51,427 nt of DNA from Caballeronia sp. dw_19. Lineage in GTDB: Bacteria > Pseudomonadota > Gammaproteobacteria > Burkholderiales > Burkholderiaceae. This document shows positions 9,557-19,039 of this stretch, piece after piece (positions within the stretch are counted from its first letter, which is position 1; each line of letters opens with the position of its first letter). The DNA lies in the NCBI RefSeq assembly GCF_018449515.1, contig NZ_JAAVUQ010000049.1:1-51427 (forward strand), read 5' to 3'. Under the pieces are notes generated by a model. It worked only from the letters and a program-made list of their open reading frames with translations, was not told the origin of the DNA and did no database searches. A program made the position numbers and the translations under genes.

Positions 9557-10189
9557 TTACGGTCGCGGCGCCAGGGTGCTGGCAGCGCGCGCCAGACGCG
9601 TCACTTCTTCCCAGTTTTGCGCGGCGAGCGCCGCCTTGGGCGTCAACCACGATCCACCCACACACACCACGTTCGGCAATGCCAGGAAGCTCGGAGCGGT
9701 TTCCGCTGTGATGCCGCCCGTCGGGCAGAATTTCAGGCCGGGGAACGGACCGTTCAGCGCCTGAAGCATCGCAATGCCACCCGCCTGTTGCGCCGGAAAC
9801 AGCTTCACGATTTCGTAGCCCAGTTCCATGGCCGTGATGATGTCAGTCGGCGTCATCACGCCCGGCAGCAGCGGCAAGCCGGCGTCGAGAGCGGCCATGT
9901 GAATGTCCTTCGTCAATCCCGGCGATACCCCGAATTGCGCGCCCGCTTTCTTCGCCTGCGCGCAATGTTCCGGCCGGGTGATGGTGCCCACGCCGACCAC
10001 GATGTCATCGCCCAGTCCGCATGCGCGTTCTATTGCCTCCAGTCCCGCCTTCGTGCGAAGCGTGATCTCCAGCACCTTGACGCCGCCCGCGTGCAATGCG
10101 CGCGACACATTCTCACCCTGCTCCGCCGATTCAAACGCGAGCACGGGTATGACCGGCCCAAGACGCACTATTTCACTGACTGACTTCAT
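9557..10189 (-). CDS. eda: 2-keto-3-deoxy-6-phosphogluconate (KDPG) aldolase
   Basis: Splits KDPG into pyruvate and glyceraldehyde-3-phosphate, the last step of the Entner-Doudoroff pathway. The class I aldolase residues are visible: Schiff-base Lys129 in VKLFPA, the catalytic Glu41 in LEITLRT, and GVGTIT at 66-71. At 210 residues it has the usual length. The start MKSVSEIV is preceded by GGAAGGAG with good spacing; the 23 extra residues available upstream are polar and unlike the family. It lies 52 nt downstream of edd in the same transcript and is followed by a terminator. Confidence 0.96.
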   Translation of the reverse strand: MKSVSEIVRLGPVIPVLAFESAEQGENVSRALHAGGVKVLEITLRTKAGLEAIERACGLGDDIVVGVGTITRPEHCAQAKKAGAQFGVSPGLTKDIHMAALDAGLPLLPGVMTPTDIITAMELGYEIVKLFPAQQAGGIAMLQALNGPFPGLKFCPTGGITAETAPSFLALPNVVCVGGSWLTPKAALAAQNWEEVTRLARAASTLAPRP

Positions 10190-10241
10190 TTTCTGCTCCT
10201 TCCTTATAGTGGTTCTGGTTCTCTCAGGCTCGACGGCGGTT

Positions 10242-12122
10242 TTATCGGCGCTCGGCAATGTTTGCTTGTTGTTCGCTCTGTTCGCTCAGTTCGCCCACCA
10301 TGGGGCCGAATACCGATGCCCCCAGTTCTGCCGGCATGGCCGCGCTGCGGAACACGCCGAATAATTCGCGCCCGAATCCGACTTCGTTCGCAGCTTGATG
10401 CGCAGGCTGTTCGACCGGACGCGCGTTCCATTCGTTTGCATCTATTTCAATGTCCAGCACACCCTTGTTTGCATCGATAACAATCATGTCGCCCGTGCGC
10501 ACCTTGCCCAACGGCCCTTGCAGCAACGCTTCCGGCGAAATGTGAATCACCGCGGGAACTTTGCCCGACGCGCCGGACATGCGCCCGTCGGTCACCAACG
10601 CAACATGAAAGCCCTGATCCTGCAACACGCCGAGAAGCGGCGTCAACCGGTGCAACTCCGGCATGCCGTTGGCGCGCGCCCCCTGGAACCGCACGATCGC
10701 CACGAAATTCCGCTTGAGCTCGCCGTTATCGAAGGCTTCCTGGACCTGTTCCTGCGAATCGAAAACAATTGCCGGCGCCTTGACATGCCGATGCGCGTCA
10801 GCCACCGCCGATATCTTGATCACGCCGCGCCCCAGCTTGCCTTGCATCAGGCGAAGACCGCCGTCGGGCGCAAAGGGTTCCTTGTGGCTGCGCAACACTT
10901 TTGTATCGTGGCTGGCTTCGGGGCCATCGATCCATTGCAATTTTCCATCGATCAATTTTGGCTCGCGGGTGTAATGCTTGAGGCCGGGGCCCGCGACCGT
11001 TTGCACGTCTTCGTGCAGCAAACCGGCTTCCAGCAGATCCCGCACCAGGAAGGCAATACCGCCTGCCGCGTGGAAGTGGTTCACGTCGGCCTTCCCGTTC
11101 GGATAAATCCGCGCCGTGAGCGGCACGGCCTGCGAGAGTTCATCGAAGTCATTCCAGTCAATCACGATTCCCGCCGCCCGCGCGATTGCTACCAGGTGCA
11201 GCGTGTGATTGGTCGAACCGCCGGTAGCCAGCAACGCGACGATGCCGTTGACTATGGCTTTTTCGTCGACCACGTGGCCGACCGGCGTGTAATGCCCCCG
11301 CTCCACGGTCAGCTCAAGCACGCGCTTCGCCGCTTCGGCGGTGAGCGCATCTCGCAACGGCGTGTGCGGGTGAATGAAGGCCGAGCCCGGCAAGTGGAGG
11401 CCCATGACTTCCATGAGCATCTGGTTGCTGTTCGCCGTGCCGTAGAACGTGCATGTGCCGTGGCCGTGATACGCCGCCGCTTCTGCTTCGAGCAACGCGT
11501 CGCGGTCGCAGCCGCCGGTGGCGAACTGCTGGCGAACCTTGGCTTTGTCGTCGTTGGTCAGGCCGCTTGTCATGGGGCCCGCCGGCACGAAAATAGTCGG
11601 CAAATGCCCGAATTGCAGCGCACCGATCAGCAAGCCGGGAACGATCTTGTCGCAGATGCCGAGGCACAGCGCGGCATCGAACATATTGTGGGTCAGCGCC
11701 ACCGCCGTGCTCATGGCAATGACTTCGCGCGAAAACAGCGATAACTCCATGCCCGCGTTGCCTTGCGTAACGCCGTCGCACATGGCCGGAACGCCGCCCG
11801 CAAACTGCGCCACACCGCCCGCTTCGCGCGCCGCGTGCTTGATGATGTCGGGGTAATTCTTGAACGGCGCATGGGCCGAAAGCATCTCGTTGTAGGACGA
11901 AACAATGCCTATGTTCGGCTCGCGAATCGCCTTGATCGCGATCTTTTCCTGGCCTTCCATGCCGGCGAAACCATGCGCGAGGTTGGCGCACGAAAGCGCG
12001 CCGCGGGCAGGAAAGTGCCCCTGTGCGCCCGCGATGCGGGCCAGATAGGCCGCGCGCGTCGGCTTGCTGCGCTCGATCACGCGCTGCGTCACTTTGTTGA
12101 GATGCGAATGCGGGGAAACCAT
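10242..12122 (-). CDS. edd: phosphogluconate dehydratase
   Basis: Dehydrates 6-phosphogluconate to KDPG. An IlvD/Edd-family [4Fe-4S] enzyme of 626 residues, close to the usual 600-610. Family motifs include PAMCDGVTQGNAGMELSLFSR, CLGICDKIVPGLLIGAL, LLATGGSTNHTLHLVAIARA and TDGRMSGASGKVPAVIHISPEA. The start has AAGGAG at 5-nt spacing. The last residues after GASVFG (a Gln/Glu/Ser-rich tail) are slightly longer than typical. It is divergent from hexR, and a HexR-type box lies 111 nt upstream, so repression by HexR relieved by KDPG is expected from the family. Confidence 0.96.
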   Translation of the reverse strand: MVSPHSHLNKVTQRVIERSKPTRAAYLARIAGAQGHFPARGALSCANLAHGFAGMEGQEKIAIKAIREPNIGIVSSYNEMLSAHAPFKNYPDIIKHAAREAGGVAQFAGGVPAMCDGVTQGNAGMELSLFSREVIAMSTAVALTHNMFDAALCLGICDKIVPGLLIGALQFGHLPTIFVPAGPMTSGLTNDDKAKVRQQFATGGCDRDALLEAEAAAYHGHGTCTFYGTANSNQMLMEVMGLHLPGSAFIHPHTPLRDALTAEAAKRVLELTVERGHYTPVGHVVDEKAIVNGIVALLATGGSTNHTLHLVAIARAAGIVIDWNDFDELSQAVPLTARIYPNGKADVNHFHAAGGIAFLVRDLLEAGLLHEDVQTVAGPGLKHYTREPKLIDGKLQWIDGPEASHDTKVLRSHKEPFAPDGGLRLMQGKLGRGVIKISAVADAHRHVKAPAIVFDSQEQVQEAFDNGELKRNFVAIVRFQGARANGMPELHRLTPLLGVLQDQGFHVALVTDGRMSGASGKVPAVIHISPEALLQGPLGKVRTGDMIVIDANKGVLDIEIDANEWNARPVEQPAHQAANEVGFGRELFGVFRSAAMPAELGASVFGPMVGELSEQSEQQANIAERR

Positions 12123-12233
12123 CGAAACTCCTTCGCCTGGGGTCGGCGAGCATCCGGGGGCGCCCGGGACGAATAGAAGCTCGGAGTCGGCAGTTTGGTA
12201 TTTGACGATAACCGAGCGGATCAGACGAATGTT

Positions 12234-12248
12234 AGTAGAAAAACTACA
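12234..12248 (-). promoter_or_regulatory. HexR-type operator, edd side
   Basis: Minus strand reads TGTAGTTTTTCTACT; the inner GTAG-N5-CTAC is a perfect inverted repeat. It matches the hexR-side box at 13 of 15 positions and fits the TGTA-N7-TACA form described for HexR sites in Proteobacteria. It lies 111 nt upstream of edd. Confidence 0.75.
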
Positions 12249-12352
12249 TTTTTCATATCTGGAAAACCCTTACTTATCCGTTCACCATGAACTGATAGAC
12301 GAATGATACGGTTGATAGTCAACGGAATTCGGCATCAAATCACTTTTGGTTG

Positions 12353-12367
12353 TGTAGTTTTTGTACA
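12353..12367 (+). promoter_or_regulatory. HexR-type operator, hexR side (autoregulation)
   Basis: Plus strand reads TGTAGTTTTTGTACA, with TGTA-N7-TACA dyad symmetry. It lies 52 nt before the hexR ATG. A TATAGT at 12383-12388 could be the -10 of the hexR promoter, which would put this box over the -35 and imply autorepression. Confidence 0.75.
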
Positions 12368-12419
12368 TAACCACGAATCAGCTATAGTCCGTTCAATTCC
12401 AGCATAGGTGAGATTCACG

Positions 12420-13265
12420 ATGTTGCTGTCCCAAGTCGAAGCAATGCGCGAGCAGTTGCGCCCATCCGAGCGCAAGCTGGCCGATTATGTGATTGACGCT
12501 CCGCGAGAGGTGCTGGATCTCGCAATGACCGATTTCGCCAAACGCGCCGGTGTCAGCCAGCCGACCATTGCGCGTTTTTGCCAGGCATTGGGATTTTCAG
12601 GTTTCCGCGAGTTCAAGATCCGGCTGGCTCAAAGCATTGCGTCCGACGTTCCCGCCCCCGCTGTGTTTCGCGACGTTCGCGCCGATGAACCCGCCGCCGG
12701 CGTAGCCGCAAAAGTTCTCGACAGGACCATTGGCGCGCTATTGCAGGTGCGCAATAGTTTGTCGTCGGATAGCGTGGCCGCGGCAATCAATTTGCTGGCC
12801 GAAGCGCGACGCATTGAGTTCTACGGTGCGGGAGGCTCCGGCATTGCCGCGCTCGATATCCAGCACAAATTCTTCCGGCTCGGCGTGCCGAGCGTGGCCT
12901 ATTCGGACCCGCACACTTACACCACCTCCGCCGCGCTGCTGGGCGCGGGGGACGTGGTGGTGGCGGTATCGAATACGGGACGCACGCGCGACATTCTGGA
13001 CGCCGTGAAGTCCGCGCTCCAGGGCGGCGCCAAGGTCATTGCGATCACGCATGGAAGCTCTCCGCTGGCACGGCTCGCGAGCGTGGGACTCTTTGCGAAC
13101 GTCGATGAAGACACCGACATTTTCTCGCCGATGACCTCTCGCGTGTCCCATCTCGCTATAGGCGACATTCTGGCGGTTGGGGTAGCGCTGGCGAGGGGAC
13201 CCGAGTTCGCGGAAAGACTGGCGGACGCCAAGGGCGTGCTCGACAGAAGGCGAGTGGGGAATTAG
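12420..13265 (+). CDS. hexR: HexR-type transcriptional regulator (RpiR/MurR family)
   Basis: A 281-residue regulator: an N-terminal RpiR-type helix-turn-helix (about 1-77, with MTDFAKRAGVSQPTIARFCQALGFSGFREFK) followed by a SIS sugar-phosphate domain (about 115-250, with RRIEFYGAGGSG and VVAVSNTGRTRDILDAV). HexR proteins sense KDPG and repress Entner-Doudoroff genes. Divergence from edd-eda and the two matching boxes between them support this identity over a generic RpiR protein. The ATG at 12420 has AGGTGA at 8-nt spacing; a GTG 12 nt upstream overlaps that site and is less likely. Confidence 0.92.
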   Translation: MLLSQVEAMREQLRPSERKLADYVIDAPREVLDLAMTDFAKRAGVSQPTIARFCQALGFSGFREFKIRLAQSIASDVPAPAVFRDVRADEPAAGVAAKVLDRTIGALLQVRNSLSSDSVAAAINLLAEARRIEFYGAGGSGIAALDIQHKFFRLGVPSVAYSDPHTYTTSAALLGAGDVVVAVSNTGRTRDILDAVKSALQGGAKVIAITHGSSPLARLASVGLFANVDEDTDIFSPMTSRVSHLAIGDILAVGVALARGPEFAERLADAKGVLDRRRVGN

Positions 13266-13391
13266 GAAGGTTACTTGGGAAGCGTTGCTGTGGCCTGACG
13301 GCCAGGGAACCTGACCATGTCCATGCCGCAAACAGGTCGCGGCCGTGTGCGCGTGATCTGCATGCTTGCGCCTACGCTCTGCGTAAGCCCC

Positions 13392-13427
13392 AAAAAAAAG
13401 CGGGTTCTTCCGAAGAAGAACCCGCTT
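13392..13427 (-). terminator. intrinsic terminator between hexR and the trimeric autotransporter
   Basis: A 13-bp perfect stem (13398-13410 with 13415-13427) around a CGAA loop. The T run occurs only when read on the minus strand (complement of 13392-13397), so it mainly serves the autotransporter gene. It may also stall hexR transcripts. Confidence 0.8.
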
Positions 13428-13490
13428 CAAGTACTGCCTTAAGGTACTGCTACAACATGAACAACTTGTAGTGCAAAAGCCCTTGAACCA

Positions 13491-13513
13491 GCCCGGTTCT
13501 TGACGAACCGGGC
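13491..13513 (-). other. GC-rich hairpin just after the autotransporter stop codon
   Basis: A perfect 9-bp inverted repeat GCCCGGTTC / GAACCGGGC with a 5-nt loop, without a T run. It is probably a stabilising 3' structure upstream of the main terminator. Confidence 0.45.
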
Positions 13514-13531
13514 CCGAGGCTTAAGCCCTGA

Positions 13532-16500
13532 TTACCACTGGTACGAAGCGCCCGCACCAACCGTCGTACCCGCTGCCGACCAACCTGCGCCTACGCGCAC
13601 CTTGATGTTCTGCGTGATACGAGCCGTACCGCCAATGGCCGATGCTGCATAGCCCTGGAACGTACCGCCACCAATACCGATCGACAACGTCTTGTTAGCA
13701 TCGACGTCCGGGATCATCGTCAGCGCTGTCGCTGCCGCAATACCGCTGTACGCCTTGCGAGCAATACCGCCCACTGCCGAGTTCATCTGGTTCAGATTGA
13801 CTGCATCCGTACCTTGCGTACCCGCTGCAACGTTCGTGATCTGACGTTGTTGGTCTGCAGAGCCGACCGAAACGCTGTTGTCACGATCGGTCGTGGAACC
13901 AGCACCCAACGCTACCGAATTGGCATTCGGAGCCGTAGCACCGTTACCGATAGCGATCGAGTTCGTACCCGTCGCACCAGCGTTGCCGCCGATAGCGATC
14001 GTGCCGTCACCCGTACCGCTTGCACCGCCACCAATCACAACTGCGTGATCGCCAGCAGCCGAAGCGTTGTCGCCCATGGCGATTGCGTCGTTGCCGCTTG
14101 CCGCTGCTGCTGCAGCCGGTGTACCCGGTGCGCCATCAGCACCGTTCGTACCATTGATGCCGATACTCGTGGAGCCCGTCGTGGCGATGTTCGTCACCGA
14201 GGTTTGAAGAGCGTCGACAGCCTGGTTCGTCGAGTACAACTGGTCGCCGGTTACTGCATCCGTGCTACCTGCTGCAACCGTTCCTGCCGCCAGGTTCGTC
14301 AACTTCGTACCAGCCGTACCAGCCATCGTGATCTGGTCATGTGCTGACGAGTCATACGACACTGCGTTCGGCGCTGCCACTCCGCCACCTGCGGTGATGT
14401 TGTTCACCGTGGTCTGCAGATTCGTCACGTTGTCCGCATTCTGCGTAACACGGCTGTCGAGGTTGCTGATTGCGTCACCGACGTTATGAACCGTGCCACC
14501 ACCCACGTTGAACGTAGGCTGCGTGAACGAACCGTCAGAGTTCATTTGCGCGCCGCCGCCGATCGCGGTTGCGATGCTTTGCGAGTTGTTGAACAGTTGC
14601 GAACCGTTGATTGCATCGAAGCTCGACGAGTTCACGGCACCGGCAGCTACACCGGTGATCGTGCGCTGAACACCCGACGAATTCGTTACGTCGACAACAG
14701 TGCCACCAGTCATCTTGCCGACGGTGATGTTTTGCGTCGTAGGATCTTGAGCAACCAGACCCGTACCGCCCGTATCCGCCGAGATTGCTGCGACCGCGTT
14801 GTTCAGGTTCGTCAGGCCGGTATCAACGTCCTTGAATGCATCGCCTGCGTTCGTGGTTGTGTGACCACCGATCGAATACGTCGGGCCAGTTACCTTGCCC
14901 GCTGCATCAATCGCTGCACCGCCACCCAAAGCTGCAACCACCGGCTTCAACTGCGCCAGGTTCACTGCAGACGTGTCCGCCGTGCCTGCTGCTACACCGG
15001 TCAGTTCACGAGCAGCACCCGTGCTGTCGGCAAAGTTCACATGCGTGCCTTGCGTTGCACCGCCAACCAGAAGGTCAGCACCTGCAGCAGCTTGCGTGAT
15101 CAGCGTCGAACCGCCACCGCCTGTTCCTGCTGCGGCGATTGCTGTGGTCATCTGACCCAGGTTGACTGCGTCCGTGGTCGTGGTACCAGCAGCCACGTTC
15201 ACGATCTTGCGTTCCGAACCCTTTGCACCGATAGACACAACGTTGCTCTGCGAGCCATCGCTGCCGTTACCCAGGATCACGCTGTTGCTGCCAACCGCGG
15301 GCGTCGTCGACTTCGTACCGAAGATGTTGTTGCCGATTGCGACTGTGTTCGTACCCGAAATCAGCGTGTTGTTACCCACAACAACGTTGCCGGCACCAGT
15401 GAGCTGGTTGTTCGAACCAACCGAAATACCATTCACAGCGGCACCCGTCACCAGCGAGTTATTACCAATCGCCACGCCGCCGACCGTTTCGACCTGTGCG
15501 TTGTAGCCGATAGCCAAAGCTTCATTAGCAATAACTTGAGAGCCTACGCCGATAGCCGTTGCGTTGTCGCCGTTAGCGATGACGCCGTAGCCCAGACCGA
15601 CCGACGTATTAGCCGTCGAACTGACGTTCGAACCGATCGCCACAGACTGAATACCCGTCGAGCTGTTCCCCAGACCAATTGCAATGCCGTCTTGGGACAG
15701 TGCTTCGTTATGACCCAGCTTGTCCGTCGGGCCTACTGCAACTACGTCGGACAGAACCGGCGTTTGTACAGTGTCACCCAACAACGTGCGAGTTGCCATG
15801 ACCGGCGTCGAGCTGACCTTCTGCGCTGCCGGTGCAATTGCCTGGGCGATCAAGTCGTCGACCTGACCCAGGTTCACTGCATCGGTATCGGCCACACCTG
15901 CCCCGACGTTGATCAGTCGGCGCGTAGCCGCTGCCGTGCCAAACGACACGGTGTTGTCGATGGAGGTCGACGAGTTCACACCAATAGCAACAGAGTTATT
16001 GCCAGTTGCACGCGCGTTCAAACCAAACGCGAGGGCGCCTGACGCATTGGCGAACGCGTTGCCGCCAATTGCCATCGAGTCGGTCTGTGTTGCCTGAGCT
16101 TGCGTTGCTGTGCTCGGACCGAACTTGATATATTTCAGCGAAGCGCTAAGGCCTGCGGCGCCGGAAAATGCGGAGTTCAACTGGTTCACGTTGACCGCGT
16201 CCGTACCCGCCACGCCTGCTGCTACGTTCGAGACCGTTACTGCGGTCGTACCGTCGCCCAGCGTAACCTTGGTCCTGGCTGCGGTGTCATACGCTACAAA
16301 CGAGTTCTGAACCACGCCGCTCGAGTTGAACGTAGCGCCCATTGCCTTCAACTGAGCAACGTTCGTTGCGTCCGTGTCAGCAACACCGGCAACGAGGCCA
16401 TGAATTTGCGCACCTGCTGTGCCAACGCCCAGCGTCACGCCGGTCTTGGCCGTGGTGTCATACGCCACGAATGCGTTCTGAACCACGCCGCTCGTGTTGA

Positions 16501-17119
16501 TGTTCAAGCCTGCTGCTGTCAACTGACCGACGTTCACTGCGTCCGTTGCGGCAGTACCAGCCACCAATTGGTGAAGCTGCGCACCGACCGTGCCCGAACC
16601 CAGCGTCACGCCCGTCTTCGCCGTGGTGTCATACGCCACGAATGCGTTCGTTACCACGCCGCTCGTGTTGATATTCAAGCCTGCTGCTGCCAACTGACCC
16701 AGGTTCACTGCGTCCGTTGCTACAGTACCAGCCGCCAATTGGTGAAGCTGCGCACCGACCGTGCCCGAACCAAGCGTCACGCCTGTCTTCGCCGTGCTGT
16801 CATAGGCCACGAATGCGTTCTGAACCACGCCGGCCGTGCTGATGTTCAAGCCTGCTGCTGCCAACTGACCCAGGTTCACTGCGTCCGTTGCTGTCGTACC
16901 TGCCGCCACGTTCACGATCTGGCGTTCTGAGCCGACCTTCCCGACAGAAACGGAATTCGCCCGGCTCGCAACAGAAGAAGTGCCGAGAGCAACCGAGCCG
17001 ACAGCGGAGGCCGTGGCCGAATTGCCCAAGGCGGTGGACGTTTCTCCGGAAGCCGTGGCCGCATTGCCCACGGCCACGGCGTAAGTTGTACTCGCCAGCG
17101 ACGATTTGCCCAGTGCCAC
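13532..17119 (-). pseudogene. trimeric autotransporter adhesin, 3' part (stalk and membrane anchor), out of frame with its 5' part
   Basis: Continuation of the gene whose 5' part is 16912-18375; its reading frame extends upstream into the poly-G tract at 17122-17130. It encodes about 1195 residues of YadA-type head and stalk repeats: many left-handed beta-roll motifs of the NSVAIG/ALGxxAxA kind, neck motifs such as VAAGTxxTDAVNLGQL, and a short collagen-like GTNGADGAPGTP near residue 990. The C-terminal YadA anchor follows (GGIARKAYSGIAAATAL to VRVGAGWSAAGTTVGAGASYQW), ending in an aromatic residue as outer-membrane barrels do. Residues 70-290 hold tandem 56-residue repeats. Alone it lacks the signal peptide, and the apparent start GTG is only an internal Val codon. 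Whether this is phase variation, a true pseudogene or a base-calling error cannot be told from one sequence. Similar to Bpa-type autotransporters of Burkholderia. Confidence 0.85.
16200..16905 (-). repeat. 168-bp tandem repeats in the autotransporter stalk
   Basis: Four to five consecutive units of 168 bp encode 56-residue blocks of the form AAGLNINTSGVVQNAFVAYD through VNLGQL. The segment encoding NAFVAYDTTAKTGVTLG recurs at steps of about 168 nt near 16460, 16630 and 16800, and once more as an isolated copy near 17650. Repeat number could vary. Confidence 0.8.
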
Positions 17120-18375
17120 CGCCCCCCCCCTGATGCTGTCGCGGCGTAGCCCAATGCCGTGCCCTGCCCCCCAGCCAATGACTGGCCACCCACCGCGGTT
17201 GAACCCGTGAAACCGTAGGCCCCCGCGGTCGCGTGATCACCAATTGCAATTGCGTCATTACCAGCCCCACCGGTATCCACAACTGCGTTGGAACCGATAG
17301 CGATGCCGTAAGCAGAGTTGACTTTGGCGTTGTCCGAACCGTCGTTCTTGCCGTTCGTCACCACGTATGGATTCCCTGCGGCAGCAAGCGTAGCGGTAGC
17401 GGTCATTGCGCTATCAAGCGTGCTATACGTCTTGCCGCCGACTGTGTAGGTCGGTGCCTTGATCGTGCCGTCGGTATTGACGCCAGCTGAGCCGCCCAAA
17501 ATCGTGGCTACGCTGTTTGCAGTGGCATACAGTTGTGAACCGTTGACGGCGTCCTTGCTCGTCGAATTGATCGTGCCCGCTGCGACATTCGAGATCTTCG
17601 TGCCAGCCGTGCCGCCGCCCAGCGTCACGCCCGTCTTCGCCGTGCTGTCATACGCCACGAATGCGTTCTGAACCACGCCGCTCGTGTTGATGTTCAAGCC
17701 TGCTGCTGCCAACTGACCCAGGTTCACTGCGTCCGTAGCGTGCGTGCCGGCAGCCAGATTCGCGATCTGGCGCTGCGTTGTTGCGTTACCCACCGATATC
17801 GTGTTTTTGTCGGTTGCAACGGAATCCTGACCCAGTGCTACCGAGCCGGAACCCGATGCTGAGCTGTTCATGCCGAAAGCCATGGCGCCGGAGCCCGTTG
17901 CCGAAGCGCTTTGACCGATTGCAACGCCACCGTTGTTGATCGTGTAAGCGTTGGCGCCGATTGCCGTGCCGCCGTTTCCAGCCACTGCAGCCGAACCAAA
18001 CGCAAGGCTGTCCGAGCTGGCCTGGCTGTTCTGGCCGACGGCCACGCCCGAACCCATTGAGTACGCCGAATCGCCAATCGCGATACCGCCAATCTTGGTG
18101 GGGGCCGCTGCGTCTGCATCGACTTCCGAATTGACACCAATCGCTACGCCGTCAGCAATATTGACAGTCGCGTTCGTGCCCGACTTGACGGTGTCGTCAG
18201 CCATGGCGACGCCGGCGCCTGCCAGGCTCATGCCGCCGACCGCGATCTGCGTCAGGATAGCCTTGGAGATGGCTGTTTTTGCACGCTTGCTCTTGCTGCG
18301 TCCAGTTGCCAGTTCCGAAACTGCGACCCATAATCCCGTCGATTCATTCCAGACTGATTTGTATGACTTGTTCAT
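16912..18375 (-). CDS. trimeric autotransporter adhesin, 5' part (signal peptide and head), truncated by frameshift
   Basis: The first 418 codons are a normal autotransporter N-terminus. There is an extended signal peptide region (MNKSYKSVWNESTGLWVAVS, then a basic stretch, a hydrophobic core and GVAMA before DDTV), then YadA-head beta-roll repeats (DSLAFGSAAVAGNGGTAIG and the like). Codons 416-418 are the nine G of the poly-G tract. After it, translation is out of frame for 69 residues (RWHWANRRWRVQ onward) and stops at 16912. One more G (10) or two fewer (7) would join it to the downstream frame and give about 1610 residues in total. As it stands the product has no membrane anchor. AAAGGT lies 10 nt before the ATG. 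Confidence 0.85.
   Translation of the reverse strand: MNKSYKSVWNESTGLWVAVSELATGRSKSKRAKTAISKAILTQIAVGGMSLAGAGVAMADDTVKSGTNATVNIADGVAIGVNSEVDADAAAPTKIGGIAIGDSAYSMGSGVAVGQNSQASSDSLAFGSAAVAGNGGTAIGANAYTINNGGVAIGQSASATGSGAMAFGMNSSASGSGSVALGQDSVATDKNTISVGNATTQRQIANLAAGTHATDAVNLGQLAAAGLNINTSGVVQNAFVAYDSTAKTGVTLGGGTAGTKISNVAAGTINSTSKDAVNGSQLYATANSVATILGGSAGVNTDGTIKAPTYTVGGKTYSTLDSAMTATATLAAAGNPYVVTNGKNDGSDNAKVNSAYGIAIGSNAVVDTGGAGNDAIAIGDHATAGAYGFTGSTAVGGQSLAGGQGTALGYAATASGGGRWHWANRRWRVQLTPWPWAMRPRLPEKRPPPWAIRPRPPLSARLLSALLLLRAGRIPFLSGRSAQNARS
17122..17130 (-). repeat. poly-G tract (9 G on the coding strand) at the autotransporter frameshift
   Basis: The coding strand reads TCA, nine G, then CGGTGGCACTG. 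With 9 G the 5' frame continues as GGG GGG GGG CGG TGG and soon terminates; with 7 or 10 G it continues as GCG GTG GCA CTG into the anchor-encoding frame. Homopolymers of this kind slip during replication, and are also prone to sequencing error. Confidence 0.9.
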
Positions 18376-18924
18376 GCTATGAATACCTTTTTACAAAAAT
18401 AGAAAATCGCCTTGCGGCTCGGCAGAGATCGATCGCCACCTTTATTCCGGATGGCCAATGCGTTTGCAGCTTCCGCGTAACGCTCGGCGTTCGATGCCTC
18501 TTTCGGTTCTTTAATACCGAAGCACTGAAACCGGGGTTACTTGTGAGGCCCGGTTCTTGTGAACGCAAACGAACTATAGATTTGGAACCGAAGCGACTTA
18601 ATGCGAAAACTCCTAATTTGCGTCTCGCAAACTGAATCCTTGTTTCTCGACATTGATCCTCCGTACGAATCCAGGAAACCGCGCACCGGTTATTTGGTCA
18701 AGTCCATTGCTGGCAAAGGCGAAGAGGCCGGCGCACACACTGCCTCTTAAACGGCCTCATTCAATTAGGATTATTCTTATAAAGAAAAAGCGTTGCACGC
18801 TGACAACCGAAGCAACGTCAATTTCGTCATAAATTGTCGAAATTTGTAAAATATAAGTTACTAATAAATATGCCGATTCGATTAATGACCAACAGACTTA
18901 ATCAATCAATTTATAAAAATGAAA
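18376..18924. other. leader region upstream of the trimeric autotransporter
   Basis: About 550 nt without a convincing gene. It contains the ATTWAGGA-type box at 18602-18615 overlapping a 12-mer shared with the secretion-operon leader, and a GAGGCCG/CGGCCTC inverted repeat around 18724-18757. Beyond 18770 the sequence becomes AT-rich. Confidence 0.55.
18602..18615 (-). promoter_or_regulatory. RcsB-like box upstream of the trimeric autotransporter
   Basis: Minus strand reads TAGGAGTTTTCGCA preceded by AAT. The plus strand TGCGAAAACTCCTA matches 10 of 14 positions of the RcsAB consensus. It is 226 nt upstream of the start codon, in the same orientation as the boxes at the adhesin and secretion operon. 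Confidence 0.35.
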
Positions 18925-18958
18925 AAGGCCAATTAACGACAAGTCGTTAATTGGCCTT
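18925..18958 (-). terminator. intrinsic terminator of the type I secretion operon
   Basis: A perfect 16-bp stem (18925-18940 with 18943-18958) with a 2-nt loop. On the minus strand it is followed by TTTTTC then ATTTTTATAAA. It lies about 80 nt past the stop codon of the TolC-like gene. Confidence 0.85.
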
Positions 18959-19039
18959 GAAAATACGCGCGAATCCATGCCGTTCGGCAATCTATAAAAA
19001 CGTTGATCTAGCGGATTAATTCACAGCGACTACGGGCTG

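Noticed and set aside
14486..16042. A 518-codon plus-strand frame opposite the autotransporter
   Set aside because: Arg/Cys-rich shadow created by the repeat codon pattern of the real gene.
16200..16905. CRISPR-like regular repeats
   Set aside because: Repeats are contiguous 168-bp coding units without unique spacers; they encode protein repeats.
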